A stretch of DNA of 60,000 nucleotides from Zygnema cylindricum. Its lineage: Eukaryota > Streptophyta > Zygnematophyceae > Zygnematales > Zygnemataceae. The DNA lies in the NCBI GenBank assembly GCA_037447655.1, contig JBBHKE010002087.1, positions 75,988 through 135,987 on the forward strand, written 5' to 3'. This document shows positions 21,168 through 33,915 of the stretch, in pieces. The notes below the pieces were generated by a model. It saw only the letters and a program-made list of their open reading frames with translations. It did no database searches and was not told where the DNA came from. A program made the translations under genes and the position numbers. Each line of letters starts with the position of its first letter. The first letter of the stretch is position 1.

Positions 21168-21462
21168 TTACGGTCCTTTTTCACGCTTAAAGGGATATAT
21201 AAATAGGGAAATTGACATTATTATTCTCAATTTTTGCGAAGACTATAACGTAAATTGCTTCTAGTGTACATAACACTATATCGGCGCCCCTAAATTTTGA
21301 CCTTTTAACTTAAAATAGACTATATTTTTTCCTTGACTTTCTTATTTATACGGTTTTATTAGTGTCAATTACGTTTAATTCAACAGACAATGTCAGATGT
21401 GAAATGTTTCATTCCGTACTAAAACTGCTCGATCTATACAAAAAAAACTTAAGATAAAGAGT

Positions 21463-22518
21463 GGTAGAAATTGATGGTTTCTTTTAGTATTTTCTAGGTC
21501 TAAAATATAATGTAGAAAAGATGCCGAGGCAATCTGCCTCTAACTCCTCTCTTCAACTCTCACACTTGTTGCAGTCACTGAAAGTTGGAGAGGAAGGTAG
21601 AGCCATGGCTACCTAGGCTTTTAAGAGGTTTACGGGAAATAGATTAGTTGATTTACGGATTGGTAGTTTCTTTACTAAAAGGAAAGCTGTCAAATCCAGA
21701 ATTTGATCTTGGTTCCTGCCATCCGATAAAGTCGTCGGTAGCCGGTACCCTTATCCATTACGTCTAGGACTAGAGTTACATGATAAAGGGGTTTGTTAAT
21801 TATTTAAATGTTGCCACGTATGATAATTCATTTAACTGCAACTGTTTACGGGATACATAGATTAAGTTATGTAAAAGTACGGATTACGGTTTGTATAGGA
21901 AACGAGCACCGCACACTTGTTTCTTTCAACGAAATGAATATCGCGCAAGTATTTATGATGGCTACGATTAAAATCTGCATTGAATCGAACGGCCGAGAAA
22001 AATGTCGAGATCGCGGAATATAATCTCGGCCGTTTGTGGTCATCGCCACATCGGATAACACGTGGCAAAACTACATTGGATCGCGTCATCTTCGAGGATT
22101 ATGGGACCGAATCCGGATATGACATGTGTCGACATTTAGGCCATGTCGTACAATATTCGTACAAAAAATACACCGGCAGATGTACTTTTGTGTACGGCAG
22201 CGTAATATGATTAGTGTCGTACATCAGTAGATAGAGTTTTAGAGAGAGATAGGACTGATGGGACCCTTTCTCCTAGAGAGCTTCTGTACAAAAGGTCAAC
22301 TTTGACCCTCCATAACTTACTGCTCAGGGGAGAAAATTGAGAGATTCTTTTTGCTATCGACTCAGAGAAGTCTTGCCTTTAGAGGGGTGAAGGCGGTCAG
22401 GGTTTTTGTTTGCCACGGTGGCAGTTATTCTTGCCGAAACACAAAAGGGGTCAGGGTTATCCTAGAGGCTTCGTGTGAGCTGCCTACTCTGAGGACCTAT
22501 GGAGGTCTCAAAGTTACA
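21463..22518 (+). repeat. 5' LTR of C2, 1056 bp
   Basis: Contains the tRNA-like body (21695-21767), GTAC inverted repeat (22159-22195), TACAAAA at the TATA position (22287-22293), hairpin TGCTCAGGGGAGAA (22321-22334) and the gag ATG at 22499-22501, 20 nt before the LTR end. Confidence 0.9.
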
Positions 22519-23590
22519 GGTTATGGGCCCACCATCTAGGGTGCCCATATTCAATGGAGCTGGCTTAATATACTGGGAAAGTATGATGATAGGAGCTCTA
22601 TGTGAGAAACGGTTTTGGGGAATAGTGAGTGGACGGGTGAGGCGTCCATCAAGTCTTAGGATACCTCCAAGGTTTACAGGAGGCAAATTCACTAAAAATG
22701 CAGATCTATCTTCAACGGAGGAGACTAAGGAAGGGGAGGTGGTGGACAAAGGAAAGGAGAAGGAGACGGTCACACCAATTGCAACCGGTTCGGCATTCAT
22801 GTCACCTATTCCGAGGAACGAGGAGAATGATATTGATACCTGGCAGCTAAGCACTTCATCCTCCTCCATCTTACTCAAGGGCTTGCATCTCCCAATTTGC
22901 AGGTAGAGAGGGCATCCGATCTTTGGGTGGCTCTCGTAGAGATGTACCGAAGTGGTAGAATTCAGTAACAACAGTTGGCTGATCAAAAAATTAAGGAGTA
23001 TGTATACAAAGGGGGGAAGTTGTTGGATTTTTGCAATGAGCTTGCTACATTTTTCATGGAAATGGAGAGTGTTGGAAAAATATTTAGCGAAAAGGAAAAC
23101 GTTAATTGTTTACAGATGAAGTTACCTGATGAGTTCGAGAAACACAGTCAACCGTGTGCAGGACTTGGAGGACTCAAGGTGGATTTGGAATTCAGTGGTA
23201 GGTTTGATTCTCGTTCGGGAGAATACGATTGAGATCCAAAGGGGAGGAAAGAGTGGGTAAGCTTTGGTAGTTGGGGCCAATTGGAGGAACAATGATTCTT
23301 AGAAACAGGTTGGAAATTATCGAGGGGAGGGGCAGAAAAATCAGACCGAAGAGTTCGGACCAAAGACTCCCAAGAGTTTGTGCCATTTTTGTAAAAAACC
23401 CGGGCACTACATAGCTCAATGCACTAAGTTAACCGAGTTGCGGTTAAAGGAGGGGCAGACCGGTGGACCCCCGAGAGGAAAGAAAAAGGCCCTTGTGACA
23501 CAGGTACATGAGGCGGAATCCGAGGACAAGGACGATGAACTCTCTTTGGATGAGGAGTTGGAAGCAAAAAACAAGGTCGAAATTTCATGA
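22499..23590 (+). pseudogene. C2 gag
   Basis: Starts in U5 and crosses the primer site (LQVMGPPSRVP) into FNGAGLIYWESMM..FWGIVSG, the copia Gag N-terminal pattern (22499-22906). Frameshifts lead to 22975-23232 (EYVYKGGKLLDFCNEL), then to 23378-23590 with zinc knuckle CHFCKKPGHYIAQC and an acidic tail. It aligns block by block with C1 gag. It is inactive because at least three shifts separate the blocks. Confidence 0.88.
22519..22533 (+). other. half-tRNA primer-binding site of C2
   Basis: GGTTATGGGCCCACC starts the base after the LTR, identical to C1. Confidence 0.9.
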
Positions 23591-23596
23591 AAGCAT

Positions 23597-24825
23597 AAAT
23601 GTGCTTTCGGTGGATTGAAAGGTGAAGCAGGCCGGATTGTAGACTCAAGTGCATCTATGCACATGTGTAAAGATAAACACCTGTTCACTAAGATAAGAAA
23701 GATTCCCACCGTAGAGATAGAGTACGGGATGGGAGGATAGTCACTACTACTCTTGTAGGATCGGTAGATCTAAAAGTGTTAGTAGAAGGAAAGACATCGA
23801 TAGTTACATTCTCCGATGTATTGTTTATTCCAGAGCTGAAAAATCTCATCTCTACGTCTATATTAGATGATAAGGGTTTTGATACTAGCACTAGGAAGGG
23901 AGTATTTACTGCTAGTTTTGAGGAGGAAGTTTATTCTACTGCTGAAAAAGGTAACCAAGGGATGTTTAGACTGATTTTAAGCAATGAAAAGAAGAAACTT
24001 TATTATTTTGGTGTTCATGATATAATGTTGTGGCATAAGAGGCTTGGACATGTGAATCTAGATAAGTTAAGAGAGATGAAAAAGATGGGATTAGTGGAAG
24101 GAATTCAATTCGGTGAGAGTGAGAATCTAAGTGATTGTAGTGGATGTGCACAAGGTAAAGCACACATGTTACCCTTTCCAGAAACTGCCACCTATAAGGG
24201 AGAAAAGATTCTAGATTTAGTACACACAGATATTTGGGGGCCAACCAGAGTGCCATCACCCGGGGGGAAGAGATTTATCATGACTGTCACCGATGATTGG
24301 TCTCGGTATTCCAGGGTGTATTTTTTGAAAAATAAGTCAGAGGCTCACGAATGTTTTAAACACTATAAAGCATAGAGTGAAAAACTCCATGAAACCTCAA
24401 TTAAGAGAGTGAGGAGTGACAATGGTGGAGATCATACCTCTAACCAGTTTGAGGATTTTTTGAGAGAAGATGGAGTGTAACACCAAAAGACAATTCCTAA
24501 AAATCCTGAGCAAAATGGTGTAGCTGAAAGATTAAATAGAACACTAAATGATACTGCTAGGAGTATGTCGTCAGATAAGAAGATAGGAAAGAAGTTTTGG
24601 GCCGAAGCAATGAACTGTGCAAATTATCTCAAAAATAGTGTTCTTACTTCAGCTATAAAAGGTCAAACACAGAGATGGACCGGCCGAAAACCAGACATAT
24701 CTCACTTAAAGGTTTTTGGCAGTCAAGTATTCAGTCTAGATACAGATCGGTCTAATTGGAAGCTAGATCCGAAAGGAAAACCGGGATACTTATCACGATA
24801 TGATGAGGATGTTAAAGGATATTGA
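23597..24825 (+). pseudogene. C2 protease and integrase
   Basis: KHKCAFGG leads to IVDSSASMHM at 23637-23665, a protease active site with DSGA changed to DSSA. The frame from 23776 carries the GAG-pre-integrase/zinc region LWHKRLGH..CSGC (H87, H92, C121, C124) and LVHTDIWGP with the first catalytic Asp (D152), then VTDDWSRY. A TAG at 24373 and a TAA at 24478 interrupt before and after RSDNGG (second Asp). ERLNRTL follows NGVAE with the catalytic Glu. The frame from 24565 (FWAEAMNCANYLKN, GRKPDISHLKVFG) is the copia integrase C-terminus. Confidence 0.9.
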
Positions 24826-24876
24826 GTTTATGATCTAAAAAGGGAAGATATAATCTTAGTAAAGCATCTAGTAGTT

Positions 24877-26814
24877 ATGGATGAAAGAAAGTCTATGGAT
24901 CCCTTCAAGTATACAAAGTCTGTAAAAATCAAATTTGAGTCAGAAAATTCCGATGACTTTGAGCTTCCTAACTATCCACGTTTTAGAGAACATGACATTC
25001 TTACAAGTACAAATCAGACCGAAAAGGACTCGGCTGCGGAAACTCCAGTGACGGCTCTATGCGAAGAAGAAGACGTGGTGGAAATTGATTCGGAATCAAG
25101 GGACAGGGGAGAAGCCGAGATTGTTCGAAAGAACCCACGAGGACTATCTATTCTGGCCACAGATTTTGAGAGGGGAAGGAGTAGTAGCAAAAGATTGCAA
25201 GAAAAAAAGGTTAATAACAAGGTAACAAAACTATCTCATCAAGATGAACCTCAGACTTATGGAGAGGCGATTACTTGTCTAGAAAGGAACTTGTGGAAGA
25301 CAGCCGTCAATGAGGAGATGGCCTCAATTATGGCAGCCGATACTTGGGAGCTGGTGGATTTTCACCTAACCGAAAACCAATCGGTTGTAAGTGGGTCTTC
25401 AAATTAAAACTGAATCCAGATAACACCATTGAGCGTTACAAAGCCCGATTAGTGGCAAAAAGATTTACACAGAAAGAAGGAATCGACTACAAGGAAACCT
25501 CTGCCCGGTCGTCAGATTTCCCTCCGTCCGCATACTTCTCAGTGTGGCATCAGTAGAAGATATGGAGGTGCACCAGATGGACATCAAGACAGCCTTTTTG
25601 CATGGAGAATTGGAAGAGGAGATCTTCATGCGACAACCCGAAGGATTTGTGGAGGAAGGAGAGGAGAGTAAGGTCTGTCGACTGATTAAATCTCTTTATG
25701 GTTTAGAACAAGTACCTCCACAGTGGAATAAGAAGCTTGATGAGTTTCTTACCAGTCTAGGATATATCCAGATCAGCTCAGATCACTCAATCTATGTTTT
25801 TGAAGATGAGAAAGGTGTTATGTTTATTGGAATTTATGTTGATGATTTGCTTGTTTTAAGTAAATCAATAGAAAAAATTAATAAACTGAAAACCGATCTT
25901 AAGGGGAGATTTGAAATGAACGATATGGGGGAGGCAAGATATATTTTGGGAATTCAAGTAGAAAGTGATCGAGAAAGAAAGATTATAAGATTAACTCAAA
26001 AGGAAGCAATAGGGAACATGTTGGAAAAATTTCAGATGAATAAAGCTAATAGTTGCACAACTCCAATGGAGTTACAAATTGAATGTGAGGGTAGTGAGGA
26101 TGAAGGAGTCATAGTCTTGGATGAGGAATTAAGTCTCAAAGAACAAAAGTTTATGTAGACTATTCCTTACAAGCAAGTAGTGGGAAGCCTAATCTATTTT
26201 ATTAATTGTACCCGGCCAGATTTAGCTGGAGCTGTAAGAGTGCTGAGTAGAAAATCTAAATGCTCCCACTAAGAAGGATTGGGAGGCAACTAAGAGAGTC
26301 CTTAGATATTCGATAGGAACTAGGGATCTATGGTTGCATTTGGGTGGGGAGAATACCGACATCACTACTTGGAGTGATGCCAGTTATGGTGATGCTCCGA
26401 TGAGGAGATGTACTTCAGGATATGTATTATATGTGGGTGATTGGGGCTTGCTGTTGGAGTAGCAAACAGCAAAAGGTTATTGCTCAGTCCACCATGGAGG
26501 CTGAGTATATGGCCTCTTGCTCTGCTGTAAAAGAATTGATGTGGGTCAAATCTTTGCTTGGTGAGCTTGGTTACCTTAAGAGTGGTGGGCAGGAATTTTT
26601 TTGTGATAATCAGGCAGCAATCGCTAATTCTGCCAATCCTAAACATCATTTTAAAGCCAAACCCGTGGACATTAGACTCAGCTTTGTTAGAGAGAAAGTA
26701 GAAAACAAAATTATCAGTTTAGAGTACCGACCAGATAGCGAGATGGTAGCATATATGATGACCAAACATGTGCCTACCCTTAAGCTATTTTGTGTAGGGA
26801 GAAGTGTGGTCTGA
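24877..26814 (+). pseudogene. C2 reverse transcriptase and RNase H
   Basis: The linker frame (24877-25407) reaches EAITCLERNLWKTAVNEEM. RT continues from 25344 (IGCKWVFKLKLNPDNTIERY) and, after a frameshift near 25550, from 25544 with MDIKTAFLHGELEEEIFMRQ (catalytic D13), LIKSLYGL and YVDDLL (residues 98-103). A stop at 26156 precedes RNase H: TWSDASYGD (about 26370), STMEAEYMASC, FCDNQAAIA and MMTKHVP, in frames broken near 26260 and 26450. Domain content is complete for copia; coding capacity is lost. Confidence 0.9.
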
Positions 26815-26844
26815 AATTAAAGAGTGACTAGAAAATAATGGGAG

Positions 26845-27914
26845 TGTAGAAATTGATGGTTCTTTTAGTATTTTCTAGGTCTAAAATATAATGTAGAAAA
26901 GAAGCCGAGGCAATCTGCCTCTAACTCCTCTCTTCAACTCCCACACTTGTTGCAGTCACTGAAAATTTGAGAGGAAGCTAGAGCCATGGCTACCTAGGCT
27001 ATCCAAAGGTTTACGGGAAATAGATTAGTTGATTTACGGATTGGTAGTTTCTTTACTAAAAGGAAAGCTGTCAAATCCAAGATTTGATCCTGGTTCCTTC
27101 CGTCCGATAAAGTCGTCGGTAGCCGGTAGCCTTATCCATTACGTCTAGGACTACAGTTACATGATATAGGGGTTTGTTAATTATTTAAATGTTGCCACAT
27201 AGGATAATTCATTTAACTGCAACTGTTTACGGGATACATAGATTAAGTTATGTAAAAGTACGGATTATAGTTTGGATAGGAAACGAGTACCGCACATTTG
27301 TTTCTTTAAATGAAACAAATATCGCGCAAGTATCTATGACGGCTACGATTGAAATCTGCATTTAATCGGACAGCCGAGAAGAATGCCGAGATCGCGGAAG
27401 AGAATCTCGGCGGTTTGTGGTCATCGCCACATCGGATAACACGTGGCACAACTACATTCGATCGCGTCATCTCCAGGGATTACGGGACCGAATTCGGATA
27501 TGAGATGTGTCGACATTTAGGCCATGACGTACAATATTCGTACAGAAAGTACACCGGCAAGTGTACTTTTGTGTACGGCAGTGTAATATGATTGGTGTTG
27601 TTTATTAGTAGATAGAGTTTTAGAGAGAGATAGGACTTAGAAAAAGTTGTTGGATAGGACCCTCTCTCCCAGAGAACTTCTGTACAGAAGGTCAACTTTG
27701 ACCCTCCATAACTTACTGCTCAAGGGAGCAAATTTCAAAGATTCTTTTTGCTATCGACCTAAGGGTGTCTTGCCTTTACAAAGGTGAAGGCGGTCAGAGT
27801 TTTTGTTTGTAAGGTTGGCAGTTATTCTTGCCGAAACATAAAGGGGTCAGGGTTATCCTAGAGGCTTCGTGTGAGCTGCCTACTTTGAGGACCTATGGAG
27901 GTCTCAGAGTTGCA
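26845..27914 (+). repeat. 3' LTR of C2, 1070 bp
   Basis: TGTAGAAATTGATGG...GTCTCAGAGTTGCA, preceded by polypurine tract AAAATAATGGGAG (26832-26844). It keeps the tRNA-like body (27077-27147), GTAC inverted repeat (27540-27576), an intact hairpin TGCTCAAGGGAGCA (27717-27730) and the U5 ATG (27895-27897). Confidence 0.9.
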
Positions 27915-28011
27915 AGAGTTAGATAAGGGAGTCGACCGAGAAATGGGGCTCAATTTTGATTCATGTAAGAATTATTGGGGAAAATTGTGTGAATTTGTTC
28001 TCACATCTTCA

Positions 28012-28203
28012 AACGTCGACCATGTGGACAGAAACTATAGCGCATACACTATGGGAATGTGTACCCAAAGTATTGTTAGATGCGTAAATTAGTGTTGATT
28101 TTTTGTTGGGCGCGAGGCCTTCGAACACAAAATAGAATTAATAACACAATTTGTTCCTTTACTCTAATAGTTTATCTATCTTAATAGCGATTCACGGTGT
28201 AAT
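28012..28203. repeat. dispersed repeat W, copy 2
   Basis: Counterpart of 6195-6375 (same order of short blocks, ending GCGATTCACGGTGTAA). Class not determined. Confidence 0.5.
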
Positions 28204-28249
28204 GTACTGTAGCTATAATGTTTTAAAAAGAATATGATGTTCACCACTT

Positions 28250-28338
28250 TATAATACCGACGTCAAAACTGCGAATGTAACATTGGAAATCCAATTTATA
28301 ATACCGACGTCAAAACTGCGAATGTAACATTGGAAATA
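28250..28338. repeat. 48-bp tandem duplication
   Basis: TATAATACCGACGTCAAAAC and the following 20 bases occur twice with only an 8-base spacer. Confidence 0.85.
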
Positions 28339-30417
28339 ACTAAACTAGATACTCCAGTAGTCCTAAAAACACCTATTGTTGGGTGAAAAAACTCGCCTTT
28401 TGAAAAAACGCAATAGCACAAAAAATACAACTGATGAAAAGCTCAAACAATTAGCACACAATTCATTTTATTACATGCGCTCTTTTTTGGGAAAAAATAC
28501 ACAAAGGGGGTTTGCCCACGTGACCTAAAATCAAAAGTTTGTTACTTTTTATTTATTAAAGATTTTTTGTACTACTTTTCAAAGCGTTCCAATATGCAAA
28601 AACGAGATTGTTGCTTTTAGCTACGGCGGTTTTGTATACATATTTGTGACAGTTATAGACGATTATAAATTACATTGTGAATCACTTATAGTGTTAACAT
28701 TTTTTTACCGCTCAAATAAACTTTTTTCTGTGCACACTTGGGAGATTGAAAATTCGACGCTTTCGTTTGAAAAGTGAGGTTCTCACCTTGCGATTGGTAG
28801 TCTCCAATCATACACTAGGCACGTGTGTACGAAAAAGATATGTAGAGGGTGAAAAAATGTTAACACTAATAACAATTCAATGTGTAGCGACGATTGTAGA
28901 CGTCTAGTTTTTTGTGACAGTGTGACCTCATGCTCACTTGTGGGAACTTCAACGTCATTAATACCAAGATGTTCCTCTCTGGCTTTGATTTTATTTTTTT
29001 TGCCTTTTCTCACTCGAATTGCCCACAAAGTTCGCCCGAAGGCATTAAAAAGATATTTTTTTAGAGCTATTACATTTCTTTACCAATATTGTCATTTTTC
29101 ATTAAAGTGAGTAGAAAAGAGGAGTAACGGTATAAGAGGGAGGAGGGGAGAATACTATGGCGTATTTTTTTGCAAATGACCCATATGCGAAGTTGGAAGT
29201 TTAAGACCCTTGTAAGACTTCTTCCGTATATGCGCGTGACGGGCACAACAAAATATTGTACTTTGCCTCGTGTAGAAAGTTTAAACTTCTTTTTGCAAGT
29301 GCGTAAACGTTTTGTTATTTGCAAATTATGTATTAGTTCAACGAAAATCGACCCTCGAGGTGATTTTGGTTAACTTTTGAATATAAGTTAGTATCGCGTG
29401 GGTGTGGGTCGAAAAGGGGATGGCGCCAAAATTGGGGTGCAATCAAAGTTGCAAGTTGACGTCGATTTTACTATGGTTTATATAAATTTGTTATATGGTT
29501 TTTCGCTACATTTTGAATGATGGAGGAAAACTATAGAAAAAGCCCTTCCTTTGACATATGGGCACATCCACTAACGTTGCCACTGTAAAGTTTTTGTTTG
29601 TTTTTGGCCGTCGCGAAATGGATACTAATTTGTCGTGTATTGTGAATAAATCCCAACAAAAAGTTTAATAAGAGGTCGATTCCACATGTTTGTATTTTTT
29701 ATTTTTTTTTGTAGCGTTTACACGATAGCTTGCGAATATTTGGAATTATGACCCGGGTCGTATAATGGATCTGCCATTTTCAAAAATTATGATTTTGATC
29801 CCTGAACAAGCGTTTTTTTAACCAATGGAGCCCAACTTGAACAACAGAAGGTTATTTACAATGTTGTGTATTAGAAGCTCCCCTCTGATGATCAATAGAT
29901 CCTTTTTTTCGACCTATTGATAATTGATATATCGTTTAGACATATCGAATAGCAAATTATGGGTTATCGATATATTGTTTCGATATTCCGATTGGCAATT
30001 GCCTTGAGAATTGCGTATTTTGCCCGTAGTGTATTTTAGTACGGACTTTATACAATGTACGAACTAAATTGTGAAAACCACCAAACTAACGACATGCCAA
30101 CCCTCTCGATATATCGCCGAAAATGGATTTGTTTCCCTTGAAGTAATACCGATAACCAATAATGTCGTTATCGAAAACAATAGCGACATGGAATTTAACA
30201 ATACACAATATACACCGCTTTGAGCGCATAGGTCCATTTCTTTCAATTGTGTTGTTAACAATATTTTGTGATTTTCAATCAAAAAAAGCGGGAACCAAAT
30301 AGTGATATCAACGCTTACAAGAACGGATAGTGTATTTATTTTTAGTGTTGTATGGGCTGATATCCGATTTGTACCTTTTCTTGACCTACCGATAATCGAT
30401 GTATTGGTTTGATATAT
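28339..30417. other. gene desert
   Basis: About 2 kb without a recognisable gene, LTR or long repeat. Short open frames lack similarity and conservation. The last 500 bases (29890-30420) are rich in TATCGATA-type palindromic words similar to 5745-6050, suggesting eroded DNA-transposon debris. Confidence 0.5.
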
Positions 30418-30420
30418 TTA

Positions 30421-31136
30421 GGGTGAAGTTCCATCAGGTGAAAAGTGGCGTAGCTTACAGAAATCCGCGACTCTTCGTACCAAATCGTACCGCTTATTTT
30501 GTTTTTATACGAAAACAACATTACAGAGAATCTTGATGATACTCTCTCGAGGTCTTGGAGGTAATACTAGGCGTCGGATGTTCATATGTGAGGAGTTCGC
30601 TTCAAAATTTATTGTAACTGTCATCCCACCTCGAGGAAGTGGGTTGGCATATAAAAAAAAAAAAAATCGTGACACGCTGGACGATTAAGCTACGTGTCAT
30701 GATTGAAAACCAACAAAAAATCTTAAGATTTGCACATGACACTCGCTTTCCAAAATACAACCGAAAATCAAAACGAAATTTTGTAACATTCCTTCGTTAC
30801 GCTATTTTCGGTAACTTTTTTTTGTCACACTATTTCTCTCAAAGGACTTTTGTTATGTTATAAAACATAAACCCTAAAAAATGAGTCGGCGTACAGACAG
30901 GCGTCTGCAAAAAGTATAAAATTTATGTCGTATGATTACTTCGTACGCAAGTACATGGTACGCAAGTGAAGATTTGAGTTAAGTTTGTCGGTGTTGAAAA
31001 TATGAAAGATATTCACTATGGGATCGTAGCTTGCGTGGCGTTAGTCAATTTAGAACACGTGGTTTACAGACTCTTCGACTTAATCGACCCGATCTGTAGA
31101 GTTGGCCGTTCGATTACAGAAACGTATGATGGAACC
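30421..31136. mobile_element. MITE family M, copy M2
   Basis: Colinear with M1: GGGTGAAGTTCCATCAGG, ACAACATTACAGAGAATCTT, GGTCTTGGAGGTAAT and, near the right end, GTAGAGTTGGCCGT and CGATTACAGAAACG. The right terminus is eroded (GATGGAACC). TTA flanks both sides (30418-30420, 31137-31139). The 250 bases up to 31392 show nothing recognisable. Confidence 0.8.
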
Positions 31137-31392
31137 TTAGAAGGAAACTATAGTGATGAATTTTCTATTCACAGTGATGAACTACTGATAGATATCATAC
31201 CTATATTTATAGCTTTCAACTCTTTATTTAGTCCGTACTTTTCTGCGGTTCCGTACTATGGTACGGAATAGTTTGTGAAAAAAGAACCCGTCCTCCCTCC
31301 AACCAATTTATCGTGATAGTTTTTTGCTGGTCCTGAAGCGATATATCGGCGCCCTCCACCATTCAATAACCGACAAGATCGATATCAATTTT

Positions 31393-32728
31393 ATCGCGAT
31401 AGGAAATTACCCGATACACAACACTGGTTATTTCACATTTGTTTCCTCTCCTCGCACTTCAAATTTCATATTATTTGCACTATTCCATTGGCGAATTGTG
31501 AATGGTCAGAATTACGACCACCGGCCTTCGCCCAAAATGAGCATTTCACGACTTAATAGCTCAATGTGGCCCATCCCTGATTCGACACGTGGTATATCCG
31601 CCTGCAAAGTAACGGCAGTACAGTTACGACAGATGTACATATACTTTGTCATGGCGATTATATTCGAGGATTTTACGTGACATCTTCCGTCTGTACGGAG
31701 AGACTGCACATCTAGCGTGGATCTCTAGGTGTAATACGTGTTAATGAAAGCGACGTGGACTTTTAATTGATCATCGATCAGTTGCCACGTGTCGGATACC
31801 GGGCGTCTATTGACACAAATCTCTCTTAGAATCAATACCATATCTTGGGCATCATTAACTTCGCCGACCTCGGGAGTTTAAAAAATCCTACTCATCAATG
31901 AAAGTCTTTCTTTTTTACTTAATTGGACGGTACTGTAGCGCCTAAGAAGATTCTCGAAATACTACCCTTACAGAACGTTTGTCTGACAGCGCAAAGGCGC
32001 TAGATTCGGCCCACGCGCTTCCAAATCATTTTTTATGGGTCGTTTTTAGCCAGGGCAGATCAAATTTTGGATTATGATTGGTTTATAATGTCGGTGGTCC
32101 CAAAGGAATTTTTTTTGGGCGGTTATTGTCCCATGTGATAGTCCAAAAGATGGGGAGGCGCGTGCCCATTATCATTTGGAGACAAGTGTGCGAATGTCGG
32201 TCACGATTTGTCGTTACTAGATTTGTGGCTCCGCGGCAGCGTCGGCACTGTAGCGTCATTTTGTGGTCCAAAAACCTCGATCCGTATGAGCCTCTTGTAC
32301 GGCTATGAAATTCAAAGCTGAAGTGTGTCGTATGCGGTCAGGAGTTCAGTACGACTTGAAGAGGGCTCCTCATTTTTTTTTGTATTTTTATATTTTTTGG
32401 AGACAACCGCCAAACCGATAGGCCAGCGCACCAAAATCAAAATGTTGAATTTTGGCGATTCGGCTATTTGAAGCGTTTGGACATAGTACCGATTCTGTTT
32501 TATTTGCGACGCGCTGTTGTACGGCTAGGATTTGGAAAATGCCGAAATGGCCTACTGGGAACTAGATTTGCGGAGTACTGATTCAATCGTAAAGTGTACC
32601 ACGAATAAAAAACATAGTGCTTGTGCTTTGGTCACACTTTATTTAATGAATGAAATCATTTGTTAATTGTTGGATTGCGCCTGTACCTATTTGGCTATCT
32701 AATTGTATATTTTTTATTTTTTTACTTA
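31393..32728. repeat. 1.3-kb dispersed repeat D, copy D1
   Basis: Matches 35273-36604 in direct orientation over nearly its full length, from ATCGCGATAGGAAATTACCC to TTTTTTTACTTA. No long open frame, terminal inverted repeat or LTR-type end. Class unknown; possibly an internal part of a larger non-coding element. D1 is cut at its right end by MITE M3. Confidence 0.85.
32314..32381 (+). other. unusually conserved segment of D ending in a T run
   Basis: Identical to 36209-36276 although the flanks differ by scattered substitutions and indels. It contains the possible stem GTCGTA...TACGAC and ends CTCCTCATTTTTTTTT, a pol III terminator-like run. A short non-coding RNA is possible but unproven; no box A/B recognised. 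Confidence 0.3.
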
Positions 32729-33164
32729 GGCCTCTACTCCATTAGAGGAAAAGTGGGGTTGTTTACTGGAAGCCGTACTATTTCGTACAAATTCGTACCA
32801 AATTTTTTTTTGTCACATGAAACATGTTTACAAGATGATTCCAATAATATAGGCGTAAGACTCGACCGTTGGATGTAAGCAATCGCGCACATCGTCCAGT
32901 GTGAGGAAACTCTCCTCGCGAGGAGAGTTTCTTCACAAACTCTCCTCGCGAGGAGAGTTTCTTCACACTGACGATGTGCGCGATTGCTTTGCGAATCTAA
33001 AATAGTGAGACATCCAACGGTCGATACTTACGCCAATTATATTGGCATTGTGAAAACATGCGTCGTCTAGTTTCATCTGACGAAAAAAAAAATGGTACGA
33101 ATTTGTACGAAATCGTACGACTTCCAGTAAACAACCCCACTTTTCCTACAATGGAAGTTCACCC
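32729..33164. mobile_element. foldback MITE M3 (family M ends)
   Basis: A long inverted repeat. The left arm has CCATTAGAGGAAAAGTGGGG and the right arm its complement ending ATGGAAGTTCACCC. Arms meet at two tandem copies of a perfect palindrome (32906-32931 and 32937-32960, core CTCTCCTCGCGAGGAGAG). Outside the core CAGTGTGA/TCACACTG and ATCGCGCACATCGTC also pair. The element inserted into D1 at a TTA. No coding capacity. Confidence 0.82.
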
Positions 33165-33167
33165 TCA

Positions 33168-33912
33168 GGGTAACCTTCCATCAGGCAAAAAGTGGGGTTG
33201 TTTACTGGAGAACGTACCTTGCCGTACTAAGCCGTACGGTTTTTTTTTTTTTAACAAAAGATGTTTACTAAAAAGTCGTTGAGATTCTCCAGACTTCTTG
33301 GCGAAGATTACCACCGTCCGATTTTCAATTTTCGAAGCAAACGTCCCTTGTTTCCAGTACTTGGCTAGTCTCCTCCGGCTGTCCTCAGGAGGACACTTAG
33401 CGCTTAAAGGACGCGTGTATTGGTCCACTTGTAAAGTCAGCGTCGATCCACGACGGACGTGAAGTTATAAAGTTACATGCGACAAATGGCTTGTACCTTG
33501 TCACATCAAAACCACCCTGTTCAACGACAAAAAAAACTTGGTTGAAGGACATCACGCCACCTTCATAAATGTGCGATACAACGATAATACATTCACATAC
33601 AAATGGTACATTCTTGGACATTTGTACAAACTTTAATTTTGCAACGGTTTTAGTGGCCGTTGGTACGACAACAACACTAAGAACGTTGAGATTGTACATT
33701 AGCGTGACGCTACTAGATATTTTAATCGGCGTCTGCGCGTACACATGCAACTACGATTTTGTCCTTTTGGAAATGATGATGCTCAACAGGATCCTACGTG
33801 GTATGAATCGCAATCTAGCACCCCATTCACTGCTGATGGAAGGGTGTTACAAATATTACTGCTAGTAAACGTGTTCGTACGATTACTTGGAACGCCTGAT
33901 GGAAGGTTACCC
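33168..33912. mobile_element. MITE M4 (family M ends)
   Basis: Perfect 19-bp terminal inverted repeats GGGTAACCTTCCATCAGGC / GCCTGATGGAAGGTTACCC flanked by TCA (33165-33167, 33913-33915). The left 60 bases match M3 and M5 (AAAGTGGGGTTGTTTACTGG), but the body differs. It abuts M3 with only the TCA between them. Confidence 0.9.
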
Positions 33913-33915
33913 TCA

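Larger units (their letters stand above)
21463..27914 (+). mobile_element. copia element C2, pol-bearing but decayed
   Basis: LTRs 21463-22518 and 26845-27914, flanked by AGAGT (21458-21462, 27915-27919). The first base of the 5' LTR is mutated (GGTAG for TGTAG). Order: half-tRNA primer site, gag, zinc knuckle, protease, integrase, RT, RNase H, polypurine tract. Integrase before RT is diagnostic of Ty1/copia. Each domain is recognisable, but at least eight stops or frameshifts separate them. It is the best-preserved full-length pol-bearing C-family copy here and the reference for what C1 and C3 lack. Confidence 0.93.

Noticed and set aside
23966-24259. Minus-strand frames over C2 integrase and gag (also 22462-22986)
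   Set aside because: Antisense shadows of recognisable plus-strand integrase and gag codons.
32880-32990. CRISPR-like short repeats
   Set aside because: Two palindromic units only, no spacers, eukaryotic foldback MITE context.
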